From Deltaproteobacteria bacterium (GTDB taxonomy: Bacteria > Desulfobacterota > Binatia > UBA9968), in the NCBI GenBank assembly GCA_009379725.1, contig WHTF01000017.1:1-44205 (forward strand): 44,205 nt of DNA. Direction: 5' to 3'. Both the position numbers and the translations under genes were made by a program. The notes under the pieces are model-generated. The model did no database searches and was not told the DNA's origin. It saw only the letters and a list, made by a program, of their open reading frames with translations. Positions 21,565-30,636 of this stretch are shown here, piece after piece (the stretch's first letter is position 1; the number at the start of each line of letters is the position of its first letter).

Positions 21565-24390
21565 ATGAGCGACAATCGAACGCCACTTCATCCGGTTGCG
21601 GTAAAACTCGACGGCGCAAACGGCGGTCTGGCCAGTTTCCCTTCTGTCGAGCGATGGGACGAATGGGTAGAATACGACACTGCGCAATGGCCGAGGAAAG
21701 TAGAAAAGCACTGCCGGATTATTCCGACCATTTGCTTTAATTGCGAGGCCGCTTGCGGGCTCGTCGCAATCGTTGAAAAAGACAGCCATCGCATTCGCAG
21801 GTTCGAGGGCAACCCCGAGCACCCAGGCAGCCGCGGCCGGAACTGCGCCAAGGGGCCGGCGACGCTCAATCAGGTTACCGATCCCGAACGTATCAAGTAT
21901 CCCCTTAAGCGCGTGGGCAAGAGAGGCGAAGGCAAGTGGGAGCGGGTCTCCTGGGACGAAGTTCTCGACGATATCGCGGGCCGTGTGCGCGCCGCCTTGC
22001 AAGAGGACCGGCGCAACGAAATCATGTATCACGTCGGCAGGCCCGGTCATGAGTTGCTCTATCACCAACGGATTTTTCATGCCTGGGGTATCGACGGTCA
22101 CAATAGCCACACCAATGTTTGCTCCGCCGGGGCGCGCGCCGGTTATGCCTTCTGGTCGGGGATCGATCGGCCTTCGCCGGATCATGCCAATGCCCGGTTC
22201 ATGTTGTTGCTCAGCTCTCATCTCGAAACCGGCCATTATTTTAATCCGCATGCCCAACGCATCATCGAAGGCAAGGAGCGCGGTGCAAAGATTTGTGTCA
22301 TCGACACGCGGCTCTCCAATACTGCTTCTAAGGCGGACTACTGGCTGTCATCGTGGCCGGGCAGCGAAGCGGCGATTCTTCTTGCCATGTGCAATATACT
22401 GCTGCGGGAAAACTTGTTCGACCGTGACTTTGTCCGGAAATGGGTGAATTGGGAAGAATATTTGCGTGAGGAACACCCCGAGAAACCGCAAACTTTCCTG
22501 TCTTTCGTCTCGATTTTGAAGGAAGTCTACGCGCGCTACACGCCCGAATTCGCCGCCAAGGAAGCGGGTGTCGATCCTCAAGCTCTAATTGAAGTTGCTC
22601 ATGAAATAGCCGAGGCAGGTTCGGCTTTCTCCGCGCACGTATGGCGCAATGCCGCCGCAGGAAACCTCGGCGGCTGGCAGGTCGCGCGGGCTTTGCAGTT
22701 CCTGGTCGTGCTCGTTGGAGCGGTGGGAACGGTGGGAGGTACGGCGCCAAATGCAACCAACAAATACATTCCGGCGCCGCCATTGATGCCGCCGCCGGCA
22801 AAAGTTTGGAACGAGATGTTATTGCCGAAAGAATATCCCTTGGCGTTTTTTGAAATGAGCTTTCTGCTGCCGCATTTCATAAAGGAAGGACGGGGAAAGC
22901 TCGCAATGTACTTTACCCGCGTTTATAACCCGGTGTGGACCAACCCCGACGGCATGAGCTGGATCGAAATGTTGAACGATGAGAGCAAGGTTGAATGCCA
23001 CGCTTGCCTGACACCGATCTGGAGCGAGACCGCCTGGTTCGCCGATTACGTTCTGCCGATGGGACACGCATCCGAACGGCACGATCTCATGAGCCAGGAG
23101 ACCCAGGCAGCACGATGGATTGGATTCCGGCAGCCGGTGTTACGGGTTGCGTTGGAAAAACAGGGTAAAAAATTCAGTTTTACCTATGAAGCCCATGCCG
23201 AGGCTGGCATCGGCGAAGTCTGGGAAGAAGACGAATTTTGGATTGAGCTGTCTTGGCGCGTTGATCCCGATGGATCGCTGGGAATTCGCAAGTACTTTGA
23301 ATCGCCGTACGAGTCCGGCAAAAAGATGACCGTGGACGATTACTACCGATGGATATTCGAAAACAGCGTCCCCGGTCTTCCAGCCACGGCGGCGGAACAG
23401 GGTTTGACCCCATTGCAGTACATGCGTAAATTCGGCGCCTTCTTGATCGAAGACAACGTCTATAATGTCCACGAGACCGGGCTCAAGTGGCAGGACATAG
23501 AGGACGCCACCGTCGATCCGGCGACAAAAATTATCGCTAAGAATGGCGTCGTCCTGGGGGTCGAGGTGGACGGCAAAGCCTCTGCGGGTTTTCCGACTCC
23601 ATCGCGCAAGCTGGAGTTTTTTTCCAAGACATTGAAGGATTGGAACTGGCCCGAGCACGCTATTCCCGGCTACATCAAGAGTCACGTTCATCCCGACAAC
23701 ATCGATCTCAACGCCGGCGAGATGCTGCTTTTGCCGACGTTCCGCTTGCCCACTTTGATACATACGCGTTCCGGCAACGCCAAATGGTTGTACGAGATTT
23801 CTCATCGCAATCCCCTTTGGCTCAATACGACAGACGCGCGGAATTTCGACGTGAAGACCGGCGATCTTTTAAAAATACATACCGAGATCGGTTATTTCAT
23901 CGACAAGGTTTGGGTGACCGAAGGAATCAAGCCCGGAGTCATCGCCTGTTCGCATCATCTCGGCCGCTGGCGATTGCAGGAGAATTCCGGCGGCGAACGC
24001 TGGTCCACAGCGTTGGTCGATTTGAAGCAGTTAGAAGCCGGCAAATGGCTGATGCGCCAGGTTCACGGCATTAAACCGTTCAAGAGCGACGACCCGGACT
24101 CCGAAAGAATCTTTTGGCAAGACGGCGGCGTGCATCAGAATTTAACGTTTCCGGTACAGCCCGATTTTATCAGCGGACAGCACTGTTGGCATCAGAAAGT
24201 GCGCGTGACGAAACCGGGTCCCGACGACAAATATGGCGACGTTTTCGTCGATACCCATAAGTCCCACGAGGTGTACAAAAGGTGGTTGCTTAAGACCCGG
24301 CCGGCCCCCGGACCGGGTAACCTGCGCCGCCCGCTATGGCTGCCACGTTCGTATAAGCCGGCGACGGAGGCGTATTACCTGACGGACTAG
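21565..24390 (+). CDS. Molybdopterin oxidoreductase catalytic subunit (DMSO-reductase family)
   Basis: I start at ATG 21565 (AAGG upstream, 14 bases after the NrfD fusion); the longer frame to 21496 would overlap that gene. The 941-residue protein has a [4Fe-4S] site C57-x2-C60-x3-C64-x29-C94 (CFNCEAACG ... GRNCAKGP). An SWDEVLDDIA helix and a THIS-type cofactor region follow. C186 in SHTNVCSAGARAG is a candidate molybdenum ligand. C-terminal blocks such as HTRSGNAKWLYEISHRNPLW form the dinucleotide-binding cap. No twin-arginine signal is present, so the subunit is predicted cytoplasmic, unlike PsrA/TtrA. Partner is the ferredoxin-NrfD fusion. Substrate cannot be assigned; sulfur, selenium, arsenic or organic substrates all occur in the family. 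Confidence 0.88.
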   Translation: MSDNRTPLHPVAVKLDGANGGLASFPSVERWDEWVEYDTAQWPRKVEKHCRIIPTICFNCEAACGLVAIVEKDSHRIRRFEGNPEHPGSRGRNCAKGPATLNQVTDPERIKYPLKRVGKRGEGKWERVSWDEVLDDIAGRVRAALQEDRRNEIMYHVGRPGHELLYHQRIFHAWGIDGHNSHTNVCSAGARAGYAFWSGIDRPSPDHANARFMLLLSSHLETGHYFNPHAQRIIEGKERGAKICVIDTRLSNTASKADYWLSSWPGSEAAILLAMCNILLRENLFDRDFVRKWVNWEEYLREEHPEKPQTFLSFVSILKEVYARYTPEFAAKEAGVDPQALIEVAHEIAEAGSAFSAHVWRNAAAGNLGGWQVARALQFLVVLVGAVGTVGGTAPNATNKYIPAPPLMPPPAKVWNEMLLPKEYPLAFFEMSFLLPHFIKEGRGKLAMYFTRVYNPVWTNPDGMSWIEMLNDESKVECHACLTPIWSETAWFADYVLPMGHASERHDLMSQETQAARWIGFRQPVLRVALEKQGKKFSFTYEAHAEAGIGEVWEEDEFWIELSWRVDPDGSLGIRKYFESPYESGKKMTVDDYYRWIFENSVPGLPATAAEQGLTPLQYMRKFGAFLIEDNVYNVHETGLKWQDIEDATVDPATKIIAKNGVVLGVEVDGKASAGFPTPSRKLEFFSKTLKDWNWPEHAIPGYIKSHVHPDNIDLNAGEMLLLPTFRLPTLIHTRSGNAKWLYEISHRNPLWLNTTDARNFDVKTGDLLKIHTEIGYFIDKVWVTEGIKPGVIACSHHLGRWRLQENSGGERWSTALVDLKQLEAGKWLMRQVHGIKPFKSDDPDSERIFWQDGGVHQNLTFPVQPDFISGQHCWHQKVRVTKPGPDDKYGDVFVDTHKSHEVYKRWLLKTRPAPGPGNLRRPLWLPRSYKPATEAYYLTD

Positions 24391-24485
24391 CTTAGCTAGC
24401 AGACAGCTGAAAACGAGTTATTGTGCTTTGTTGCGCCCAAATCGATGAGAAGCTTGCTGGCGATACGGGGTTGGTAGAAGGAGCC

Positions 24486-26192
24486 TCAATCCTTGAAATT
24501 AATACCTATCTTCCTAAGCCTTTGTTTCCATAAGATCCGTCTTTCAATTGACTGCCAAACCGCTATCTCACGCCTGGCTAGTTCCGTTCTCTTTTCTTTG
24601 AGCTCGGATTCCAATCTCTGAATCTTTCCCTCGCGAGTCTCGAGAAGATCCTCTTTCTCCCTTAACAAACTCTGCAGTGAATGAACTCTCTTTGAGCTTT
24701 CCTCCAGCTCGATGCTGGAACCGTTTCCTTGGGCAATCTGCTCCTGGCCCATACCCTCCGCACGATCCGAGACTAACTCCATCTTCTTCAGCTGAGCTTT
24801 GAAAGTCTCGACTTCGGATTTGAGCGCTTCTATCTCTGTATCGCGGTTCTTGAGGATCGTTTCTTGTTCGCCTACGTGATTCTCCAGAGCCGCGACGGTC
24901 TTATTCAAACTCTTTTCCAGATCTCTGACGGTAGAGTCCTTTACCGCCAGAATTTCCGTCGTTTTCCTTAGCTCCTCCCGTAACTGAGCTTCGATCGTCT
25001 CTTTAGCTAAACCCATTGCGCTCAGCTGTGAGTTGAGGGCACCCAGTTCCGCATCGCGGTCTTTGAGAAATGCGTCCTTCTCGCTTAGCTGATTTTCCAG
25101 AGCATGGACTCTTGCGCTCAGATTAGTTTCCAGCGACTTGATGGCGCTTTCCTTCGCCCCCAGCAGCTCCGTTTTCTTCTTAAGCTCTTGTTGCAGCGCA
25201 TTCTCGGCCCGCTCCTTGGCCGATGCCACGTCGCTCAGCCGCTCCGTCAGGCCCGCCATTTCGGACCTGAGCGCCTCCAGCTCCGTATCCCGCCCCTGCA
25301 ACAGCTCCTGTTTCTCGTTTAATTGAATTTCCACAGCATGGAGCTTTCCGGTTAAGCTTTTCTCCAGCTCTTTAGAGGCAGCATCCTTTGCCTGAGCCGC
25401 CTGCTGCGCTTGTCTCAACTCCTCCGCCAGCAAATGTTCGGCCTGATGGTTAGTCCGCTTCTCACTGAGTTGCGCCTTAAGCGCCTTGAGCTCTGTATCA
25501 CGTTCCTTTAGCAGGGTCTCTTTAACGCTGAGTTGAGTCTCCAAAGCATAGGCTTTTCCAGTCAAGTTCTTCTCTAACTGTTTGGCGGCGGATTCCTTTG
25601 CCTGCAAAAGGTCGATTGTTTTCCTAAGCTCGTTCCGGAGCATGCTCTCGCTCTGCCTCGACGCGTGAGACGATGCCATATCGCCCGGTCGCTCACTAAG
25701 GGAGATCACTTGAGATCGGAGCGCTTTTGAGTCTTGCTCGGTGCTCTTCAGCAGCTTCTCGTTTTCCCTTAATTGACGTTCAAGGGCATAGGTTCTGTTG
25801 ATGCTGGCTTCCAACTCTTTGACCGCAGTGTCTTTTGCCTGCCGGGCGTGCTTTTCCTTCCAAACCGTATCCTGCAGCAAGGTCTCCAACTCTGCCTTGG
25901 CAACCTCCATCCCGACCAATCGCTCTCTAAACGCGCGCAGCTCCGCGCCGCTAGCCGACTTCAATACCAGTCCGACCATAAAGATCGCGAGCAACGAAAT
26001 TCCCCCGTACCACACACTCGCTGAGTCCGCGGAACTGAGGATCTCATCGGTCACCAATCTCAAAGGACTGCTCGAAACGAGTGAACGAAAACGGCTCAAG
26101 GAATTGTCACTATCACTGGAATAGAGAATGAATGCTCCCAACGTTAGGGTCACGATGAGCATTAAGATGAGAATTTTGTCGCGTGCCCGCAT
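24486..26192 (-). CDS. Membrane-anchored coiled-coil repeat protein
   Basis: I start at ATG 26192 (AGGGAG 10 bases upstream; the open frame to 26438 has no ribosome site). The 568-residue protein has two hydrophobic segments near the N-terminus, ILILMLIVTLTLGAFILY and GGISLLAIFMVGLVL. They are separated by about 45 residues, placing a short loop outside or in the periplasm. The rest is a long coiled coil. It is built from about six degenerate repeats of 60-70 residues with a recurring K-E-S-A-x-K-x-L-E-K, A-L-E-x-Q-L-S-E-K-E and R-D-T-E-L-E-A-L pattern. No enzymatic domain is visible. It could be a structural or tethering protein. It converges on the molybdopterin gene and has its own promoter. 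Confidence 0.78.
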   Translation of the reverse strand: MRARDKILILMLIVTLTLGAFILYSSDSDNSLSRFRSLVSSSPLRLVTDEILSSADSASVWYGGISLLAIFMVGLVLKSASGAELRAFRERLVGMEVAKAELETLLQDTVWKEKHARQAKDTAVKELEASINRTYALERQLRENEKLLKSTEQDSKALRSQVISLSERPGDMASSHASRQSESMLRNELRKTIDLLQAKESAAKQLEKNLTGKAYALETQLSVKETLLKERDTELKALKAQLSEKRTNHQAEHLLAEELRQAQQAAQAKDAASKELEKSLTGKLHAVEIQLNEKQELLQGRDTELEALRSEMAGLTERLSDVASAKERAENALQQELKKKTELLGAKESAIKSLETNLSARVHALENQLSEKDAFLKDRDAELGALNSQLSAMGLAKETIEAQLREELRKTTEILAVKDSTVRDLEKSLNKTVAALENHVGEQETILKNRDTEIEALKSEVETFKAQLKKMELVSDRAEGMGQEQIAQGNGSSIELEESSKRVHSLQSLLREKEDLLETREGKIQRLESELKEKRTELARREIAVWQSIERRILWKQRLRKIGINFKD

Positions 26193-26530
26193 AGGGTAAA
26201 AGCTCCCTGAAGTGCGTTCTAATAATATCCCTTCTAAAAGAGTGGCATTGTACCTCGAAATCGAGCGATTGCCAAAAAATATTTGCCATTCATCTCCCGT
26301 TTTGAGACAGCCTGCCATTTCCGAGACATTGGCGGTATCGCGTTCCAGCGACTGGGTGATCAGAGGCCGTTTTAGAAGGATTAAACGATTTTCAGCCGTG
26401 CTTCGCGAACAAATAGGATCGCAATCGCAGATTGACAAATCTTGTGGTCACTCGCGCCAGTTTGGAACTAAAGCGCGTGTTCATACTTTCCCTAGCGAAC
26501 AATTCGGAACCTGGCTGTAATATTTCGTTT
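26193..26530. other. 338-base noncoding gap between recQ and the coiled-coil gene
   Basis: It holds the 3' flank of recQ and the promoter region of the coiled-coil gene (26247-26275). No RNA gene, repeat copy or convincing additional ORF is visible. Confidence 0.5.
26247..26275 (-). promoter_or_regulatory. Strong sigma-70 promoter candidate with a dyad in its spacer
   Basis: On the minus strand TTGGCA (26270-26275) and TACAAT (26247-26252) are separated by exactly 17 bases, each matching consensus at 5 of 6. The spacer contains CTCGA-TT-TCGAG, a small dyad that could bind a regulator. Transcription would start about 48 bases before ATG 26192. Confidence 0.55.
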
Positions 26531-28420
26531 TTACTTGCGATGCGTTCTCGGCCGGTCGGCTGCGCTAGCGGCGTCTGGCTTCAATCCATTGGCACTGCAA
26601 TAGCTCGATATCTGATCGAGGAAACGTTGTCCAAGATCGGCGAGCTTACTTTCGCCGACGCCGCGTATGTTGAGAAGCGAGTCGGATGAGCCGGGTCTCA
26701 TTCGCGCCATGTCGCGGAGTGTGGCGTCGCTGAACAACACATAGGCCGGCACGCCACGTTCGCTGGCGAGTTGCCGCCGTAGACTTCGCAGGCTCTCGAA
26801 TAATCCGGAATCGACGTTCTCCCAAGACTTTTCGTCAAAACGGGTTTTCTTGACTCTCGTTTTTGCCTGCAAGAGCCGCACGCTGCGCTTGCCGCGGAGG
26901 ACTTCCCTTGATGCGTCGTTCAAATGCAGAATCGGACGTTCGTCGTCAGTGCGCTCAAGCAGTCCGTCATCAACGAGCTGGTAAAGCATGTTGGTGAGAG
27001 ACTTGCGGTCGGTGCCTTTCATCAAACCGTGAGTGCTCAGCTGCTCATGGCCCCAGCGCCGAACTCGCTCGGTGTTGGCGCCCAGCAGGACATCGACGAT
27101 GTGCTCGACGCCGAAGTTTTCACCGGCGCGCGCTATGCAGGACAGGATCTTTTGCGCATTTACCGTCGCATCGGCGAGGCCTTCGACTTCATTTAGACAG
27201 ACGTCGCAGGCTTCGCAGTTCAGCTTTGGATATTCCTGCCCAAAGTATTCCGACAGCTTACGATGGCGGCAATGAACGCTGGTGCACAAGCGGCGAGTAT
27301 GTTCGAGTAGACTACGTGACGCGGCGATGATCTCAGGGGCAGAAGCCGTTTCCACGGCACTTCTTTCGATCAGCGATTGCCAGCGCAGGATATCGGCGGC
27401 GGAGTAAAGCAACACGCACTCCGCTTCTAATCCGTCACGGCCCGCGCGGCCTGTCTCCTGTTGATAGTGCTCGATGGTTTTGGGCATAGCGGCATGAATA
27501 ACACAGCGCACGTCGCTACGGTCGATGCCCATGCCAAAAGCAACCGTCGCGGCCACTACGTCGAGCGCCTCTGCGGCAAAGGCCTCTTGTGTGCGGCGAC
27601 GTTGATCCGCTTCCATGCCGGCGTGGTAGTAGCCGGCGCGCAGCCGGTTCGCCTGTAAGAACGCCGCCATCGATTCGGTATCTTTACGGCTGATGCAGTA
27701 GACGATCGCCGCCTCGCCAGGGTGGCGTTTCAGGACTTCCAGCGCTTGCGCTCGCGCGTCGACACGGGGAACGACTCGGTAGACTAAATTAGGACGGTCG
27801 AAGGTACCGACGAGCGCGACGGGATTTCGCAGTCCCAGCTGCGCGATGATATCGGTGCGCACGCGCTCCGTGGCCGTTGCCGTGTATGCGTGTATGCTGG
27901 CCTGCGGGAAATGTGTCTTTATTTCGGCAAGCTGGCGGTATTCCGGGCGAAAGTCGTGCCCCCAGTGACTGATGCAGTGCGCCTCGTCGATCGCGAAAGC
28001 GCACACATTGAGGCGTTCAATGAGCTGTAAAAAGCGCGGTGTTAACAACCGCTCCGGCGCGACGAAGACGAGCCTGCAGCGGCCGGTGACAATCGCCTCT
28101 TCGGTCTCATGGACCGCGTCGAGGGACATACCGCTGTAAAGGGCCCCCGCCGGATAACCGCACTGGCGCAGTCCGTCGACCTGATCCTTCATTAAGGAGA
28201 TAAGCGGCGAGACGACGATGTCGGTCCGCTGCGCCAGTTCAGCAGGGACTTGGTAGCAAAGCGACTTTCCACCGCCCGTCGGCATGACTACGAGTGAGTC
28301 GCGCCGCTCGAGACTGGCTCGTATTGCTTGCTCCTGCAGCGGGCGTAGTTCGGAATATCCCCAGTACCGGCGCACTGTGGCAAGAATGTCGGCGGTGGCA
28401 CAGTCTTTCGCTGAATTCAT
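26531..28420 (-). CDS. recQ: ATP-dependent DNA helicase RecQ
   Basis: This 629-residue complete RecQ has Walker A TGGGKS (48-53) and the DEAH box IDEAHCISHWGHDFRPEY (about 144-161), including the RecQ-specific aromatic-rich loop. Motif VI is QETGRAGRDG. The zinc-binding cysteines are C384, C402, C405 and C408, followed by an RQC winged helix. A C-terminal HRDC domain (about 525-605) contains GVPAYVLFSDATL and IRGVGESKL. It unwinds 3'-5' at forks and recombination intermediates and works with RecJ and SSB. The length is typical. It stands alone, in no obvious operon; the 210 bases upstream (28421-28630) show only AT-rich sequence and small pyrimidine runs. Confidence 0.97.
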   Translation of the reverse strand: MNSAKDCATADILATVRRYWGYSELRPLQEQAIRASLERRDSLVVMPTGGGKSLCYQVPAELAQRTDIVVSPLISLMKDQVDGLRQCGYPAGALYSGMSLDAVHETEEAIVTGRCRLVFVAPERLLTPRFLQLIERLNVCAFAIDEAHCISHWGHDFRPEYRQLAEIKTHFPQASIHAYTATATERVRTDIIAQLGLRNPVALVGTFDRPNLVYRVVPRVDARAQALEVLKRHPGEAAIVYCISRKDTESMAAFLQANRLRAGYYHAGMEADQRRRTQEAFAAEALDVVAATVAFGMGIDRSDVRCVIHAAMPKTIEHYQQETGRAGRDGLEAECVLLYSAADILRWQSLIERSAVETASAPEIIAASRSLLEHTRRLCTSVHCRHRKLSEYFGQEYPKLNCEACDVCLNEVEGLADATVNAQKILSCIARAGENFGVEHIVDVLLGANTERVRRWGHEQLSTHGLMKGTDRKSLTNMLYQLVDDGLLERTDDERPILHLNDASREVLRGKRSVRLLQAKTRVKKTRFDEKSWENVDSGLFESLRSLRRQLASERGVPAYVLFSDATLRDMARMRPGSSDSLLNIRGVGESKLADLGQRFLDQISSYCSANGLKPDAASAADRPRTHRK

Positions 28421-28630
28421 TTCGCTAGACTAGATTACAGGTTAATTAAAATGTTTTGGCGGGCCATTCAAAAGACCTAGAGTATAAGGCGCGCTTATTA
28501 AAAAGGCTGAAGGATTAAGGGCTGAAGAATCAAAAACGCCGATATCGTTCATAGTCTCGCCTGTCATTTCTTCTTGCCACTTTCAGTCTTCATCCTCCTA
28601 CTCAGCGTGGGAATTTTACGCAGCTGCTAC

Positions 28631-29344
28631 CTAGATCCCTTCTCCCATTCCTCTCTGCGTCCCCTGAATCGGCGTGCGGTTCCATTCGAGAGCGCCCTCG
28701 ATTTTTCGGGGCAGGGGAGGTTTTCGGGAAGTCATAAAGTGAACGAACTCTTTTTCGTTAGGTATGAGCATGCGGGCATTGTTTTGTTTTTCGTCGCCCA
28801 GAGTTGAGACCGCTTCACGGTAGTCGTGGCCCGGGTACACGCGAATCTCGTCGCCAAGGGTGCGCAGCTTGCGCAAACTGTCATATTGTAGTTCAGGGCT
28901 CCCTCCGGGTAGATCGGTCCTGCCGCAGCCGCCGATGAGAAGCGTATCGCCGGTAAAGATGCGATCGCGAAACAGCAGGCACATGGCGTCCTGAGTGTGC
29001 CCGGGTGTGTATACAACTTTGAGAGATTGGGCGCCGAATTCGATGAGTTCTCCGTCCTCGACCCCGATATCGATGTAGGGCGTGTCGGTGGTCCGGTGCA
29101 TAATGACCTGAATGGCATGTTTTTCTCGCAGGATCTTGCACGCGGAATTATGATCGGCGTGCGTGTGAGTGTCGATCGCGTAGAGCAATTCGGAGGAGAA
29201 AAACTTCGCCAGCTCGACGTACTCATCCGCTTTGTCGAGCTCCGGATCGATGACCACGCATTTCTTCTTGTCGAGACAGCCAAGGAGGTACGACAGACAT
29301 CCGCCTGAACGGATCTGCTCGAAAATAATATTTTCAGGAGCCAT
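28631..29344 (-). CDS. ETHE1-like metallo-beta-lactamase-fold hydrolase (probable persulfide dioxygenase)
   Basis: This 237-residue MBL-fold protein has THTHADH (59-65, the HxHxDH metal motif), TPGHTQDA (H116), TGDTLLIGGCGRTDL (D133 bridging Asp) and VYPGHDY. The single-metal iron ETHE1/Blh group has exactly this GDTL-I-GGCGRTD loop. It lacks the glyoxalase-II substrate residues, so persulfide (glutathione persulfide) oxidation to sulfite is the likely reaction. The C-terminus is extended (PLPRKIEGALEWN). It starts 10 bases after the stop of a cupin gene that resembles thiol dioxygenases, suggesting a two-gene sulfur/thiol oxidation operon. Confidence 0.88.
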   Translation of the reverse strand: MAPENIIFEQIRSGGCLSYLLGCLDKKKCVVIDPELDKADEYVELAKFFSSELLYAIDTHTHADHNSACKILREKHAIQVIMHRTTDTPYIDIGVEDGELIEFGAQSLKVVYTPGHTQDAMCLLFRDRIFTGDTLLIGGCGRTDLPGGSPELQYDSLRKLRTLGDEIRVYPGHDYREAVSTLGDEKQNNARMLIPNEKEFVHFMTSRKPPLPRKIEGALEWNRTPIQGTQRGMGEGI

Positions 29345-29354
29345 GAATAAACTT

Positions 29355-29921
29355 TTAGCGGGCGGCGGGGACGGGAATGACCGTCTCTTTTTCCACGTTG
29401 TAACGGCTGCGATCGATCTTGTCCAAATCGTAGCTCAGGAAACGAAACACGACCGCGGGCCCTTCAACCGCGTGGGTCGAATGAATGTCGCCGCGCACAT
29501 AAGGTTGTACCACTCCGGGGGTTAGCCGATGCAACTCATCTTTGACGAGCGTTGCCTTACCCTGCTGCGTGCCATCGTCGGTCCGTTTGTATTTGGTAAT
29601 TTCGGTGATGCCGGTGAAGGCGCCGTAAACCACCCAACATGGGCCGTGATCGTGCGGCATGTTGCTATGTCCTTGCTTGTGCACGTGGCCCATTTGAATG
29701 AAACCGTGCTCGGCGTCCCGGTAGAGCTCGCGCGATGGCTTTCCATCGCGAAGGATGTCCGCCATCCAGGGATCATCGGGGCTTGTGGAGGCGAACAACT
29801 TTTCCATCAAAGCGGCGATCTTGAATGGTAACTGGGGATCTTTGCCGTCTCCCCAAACGGCGCGGACTTCCGCGATATATCTGTCAAACGAGCTGTCGGC
29901 TTTTTGTTCTTGTACCGCCAT
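29355..29921 (-). CDS. Cysteine-dioxygenase-like cupin protein
   Basis: This 188-residue protein has a cupin core and the metal pair H90-D-H92 in NMPHDHGPCWVVYGAFTG. A third candidate ligand is H147 or H150 in DIHSTHAVEG, in the arrangement of 3-His thiol dioxygenases (cysteine, 3-mercaptopropionate). Most of the N-terminal 70 residues are helical and resemble the CDO leader. Substrate cannot be proven; a general cupin is the alternative. AAGGAGGG gives a strong ribosome site. It is the first gene of the operon with the persulfide-dioxygenase-like gene. The context of two sulfur-oxygenase folds together supports a thiol role by inference. Confidence 0.72.
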   Translation of the reverse strand: MAVQEQKADSSFDRYIAEVRAVWGDGKDPQLPFKIAALMEKLFASTSPDDPWMADILRDGKPSRELYRDAEHGFIQMGHVHKQGHSNMPHDHGPCWVVYGAFTGITEITKYKRTDDGTQQGKATLVKDELHRLTPGVVQPYVRGDIHSTHAVEGPAVVFRFLSYDLDKIDRSRYNVEKETVIPVPAAR

Positions 29922-30137
29922 GGAATGCCCTCCTTAAGTACTTCTCCTACTTATCATTTTTCCCGAGGACTCGTCTAGCAGGCAGCGTTTCGCTTTCAAT
30001 CGTGTTCGTGCGACACGCTCGTGCTCGCTGCTGTTTCACCGGTCACATTCCACGGGCGCTCACGATGAATGCCTACCGGATTGACAGCACGCGGTTGCCT
30101 CTGTTAGCAGTGAAAAACCCACGGAATACAAAAACTC

Positions 30138-30617
30138 ATGCCCATAGAACCACAAGAGCTACGCCGAGTCATGGGCCATTTTGCCACCGGCGTGACGGTG
30201 ATCACGACCCAAGACAGAGACGGCAATCCCAACGGCCTTACGGCCAATGCCTTCATGTCGCTTTCGTTAAATCCGCCATTGGTTTTGATCAGCGTTGATA
30301 AAGGTGCGCAATGTTACGCCTGTTTCAACTTACAAAACGGCTTCACGGTTAATTTTCTTAGCGAAGCTCAAGAAGATGTTTCGCGTCGTTTTGCAACTAA
30401 AGGAATCGACAAATTTGCCGGTCTCCAATGGCATGCCGGCGAGAACGGGGCGGCGATCCTCGACGAGGCGCTTGGTTACGTTGAGTGCAAGATCACCCAA
30501 TGCCATGATGGCGGCGACCATACCATCGTTGTCGGCGAGATCATCAACGCCAGCGCTAGCGGCGGACGGCCGCTACTTTTCTTCAGAGGGAAGTACCAGC
30601 GTTTGACTGAGTCTTAG
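30138..30617 (+). CDS. Flavin reductase domain protein (FMN-binding split barrel)
   Basis: This 159-residue protein starts with RRVMGHFATGVTVITT and continues NGLTANAFMSLSLNPPLVLI, the canonical N-terminal motif of HpaC/RutF-type NAD(P)H:flavin reductases. VNFLSEAQEDVSRRFA and the closing HTIVVGEI strand complete the barrel. It supplies reduced FMN/FAD to a two-component monooxygenase. None is adjacent, but the LLM enzyme at 8947 is on the same contig. No Shine-Dalgarno is obvious. The upstream 216 bases contain TTGACA (30081-30086) with only a weak -10. Confidence 0.9.
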   Translation: MPIEPQELRRVMGHFATGVTVITTQDRDGNPNGLTANAFMSLSLNPPLVLISVDKGAQCYACFNLQNGFTVNFLSEAQEDVSRRFATKGIDKFAGLQWHAGENGAAILDEALGYVECKITQCHDGGDHTIVVGEIINASASGGRPLLFFRGKYQRLTES

Positions 30618-30636
30618 TTAATGATCCTGTCATCTG

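Noticed and set aside
26193-26438. 82-residue N-terminal extension of the coiled-coil protein
   Set aside because: The strong promoter at 26247-26275 lies inside it, and the ATG at 26192 has a proper Shine-Dalgarno.
29922-30137. Promoter TTGACA at 30081 for the flavin reductase
   Set aside because: The -35 is perfect, but at standard spacing the -10 has almost no match, so it is mentioned only as context.
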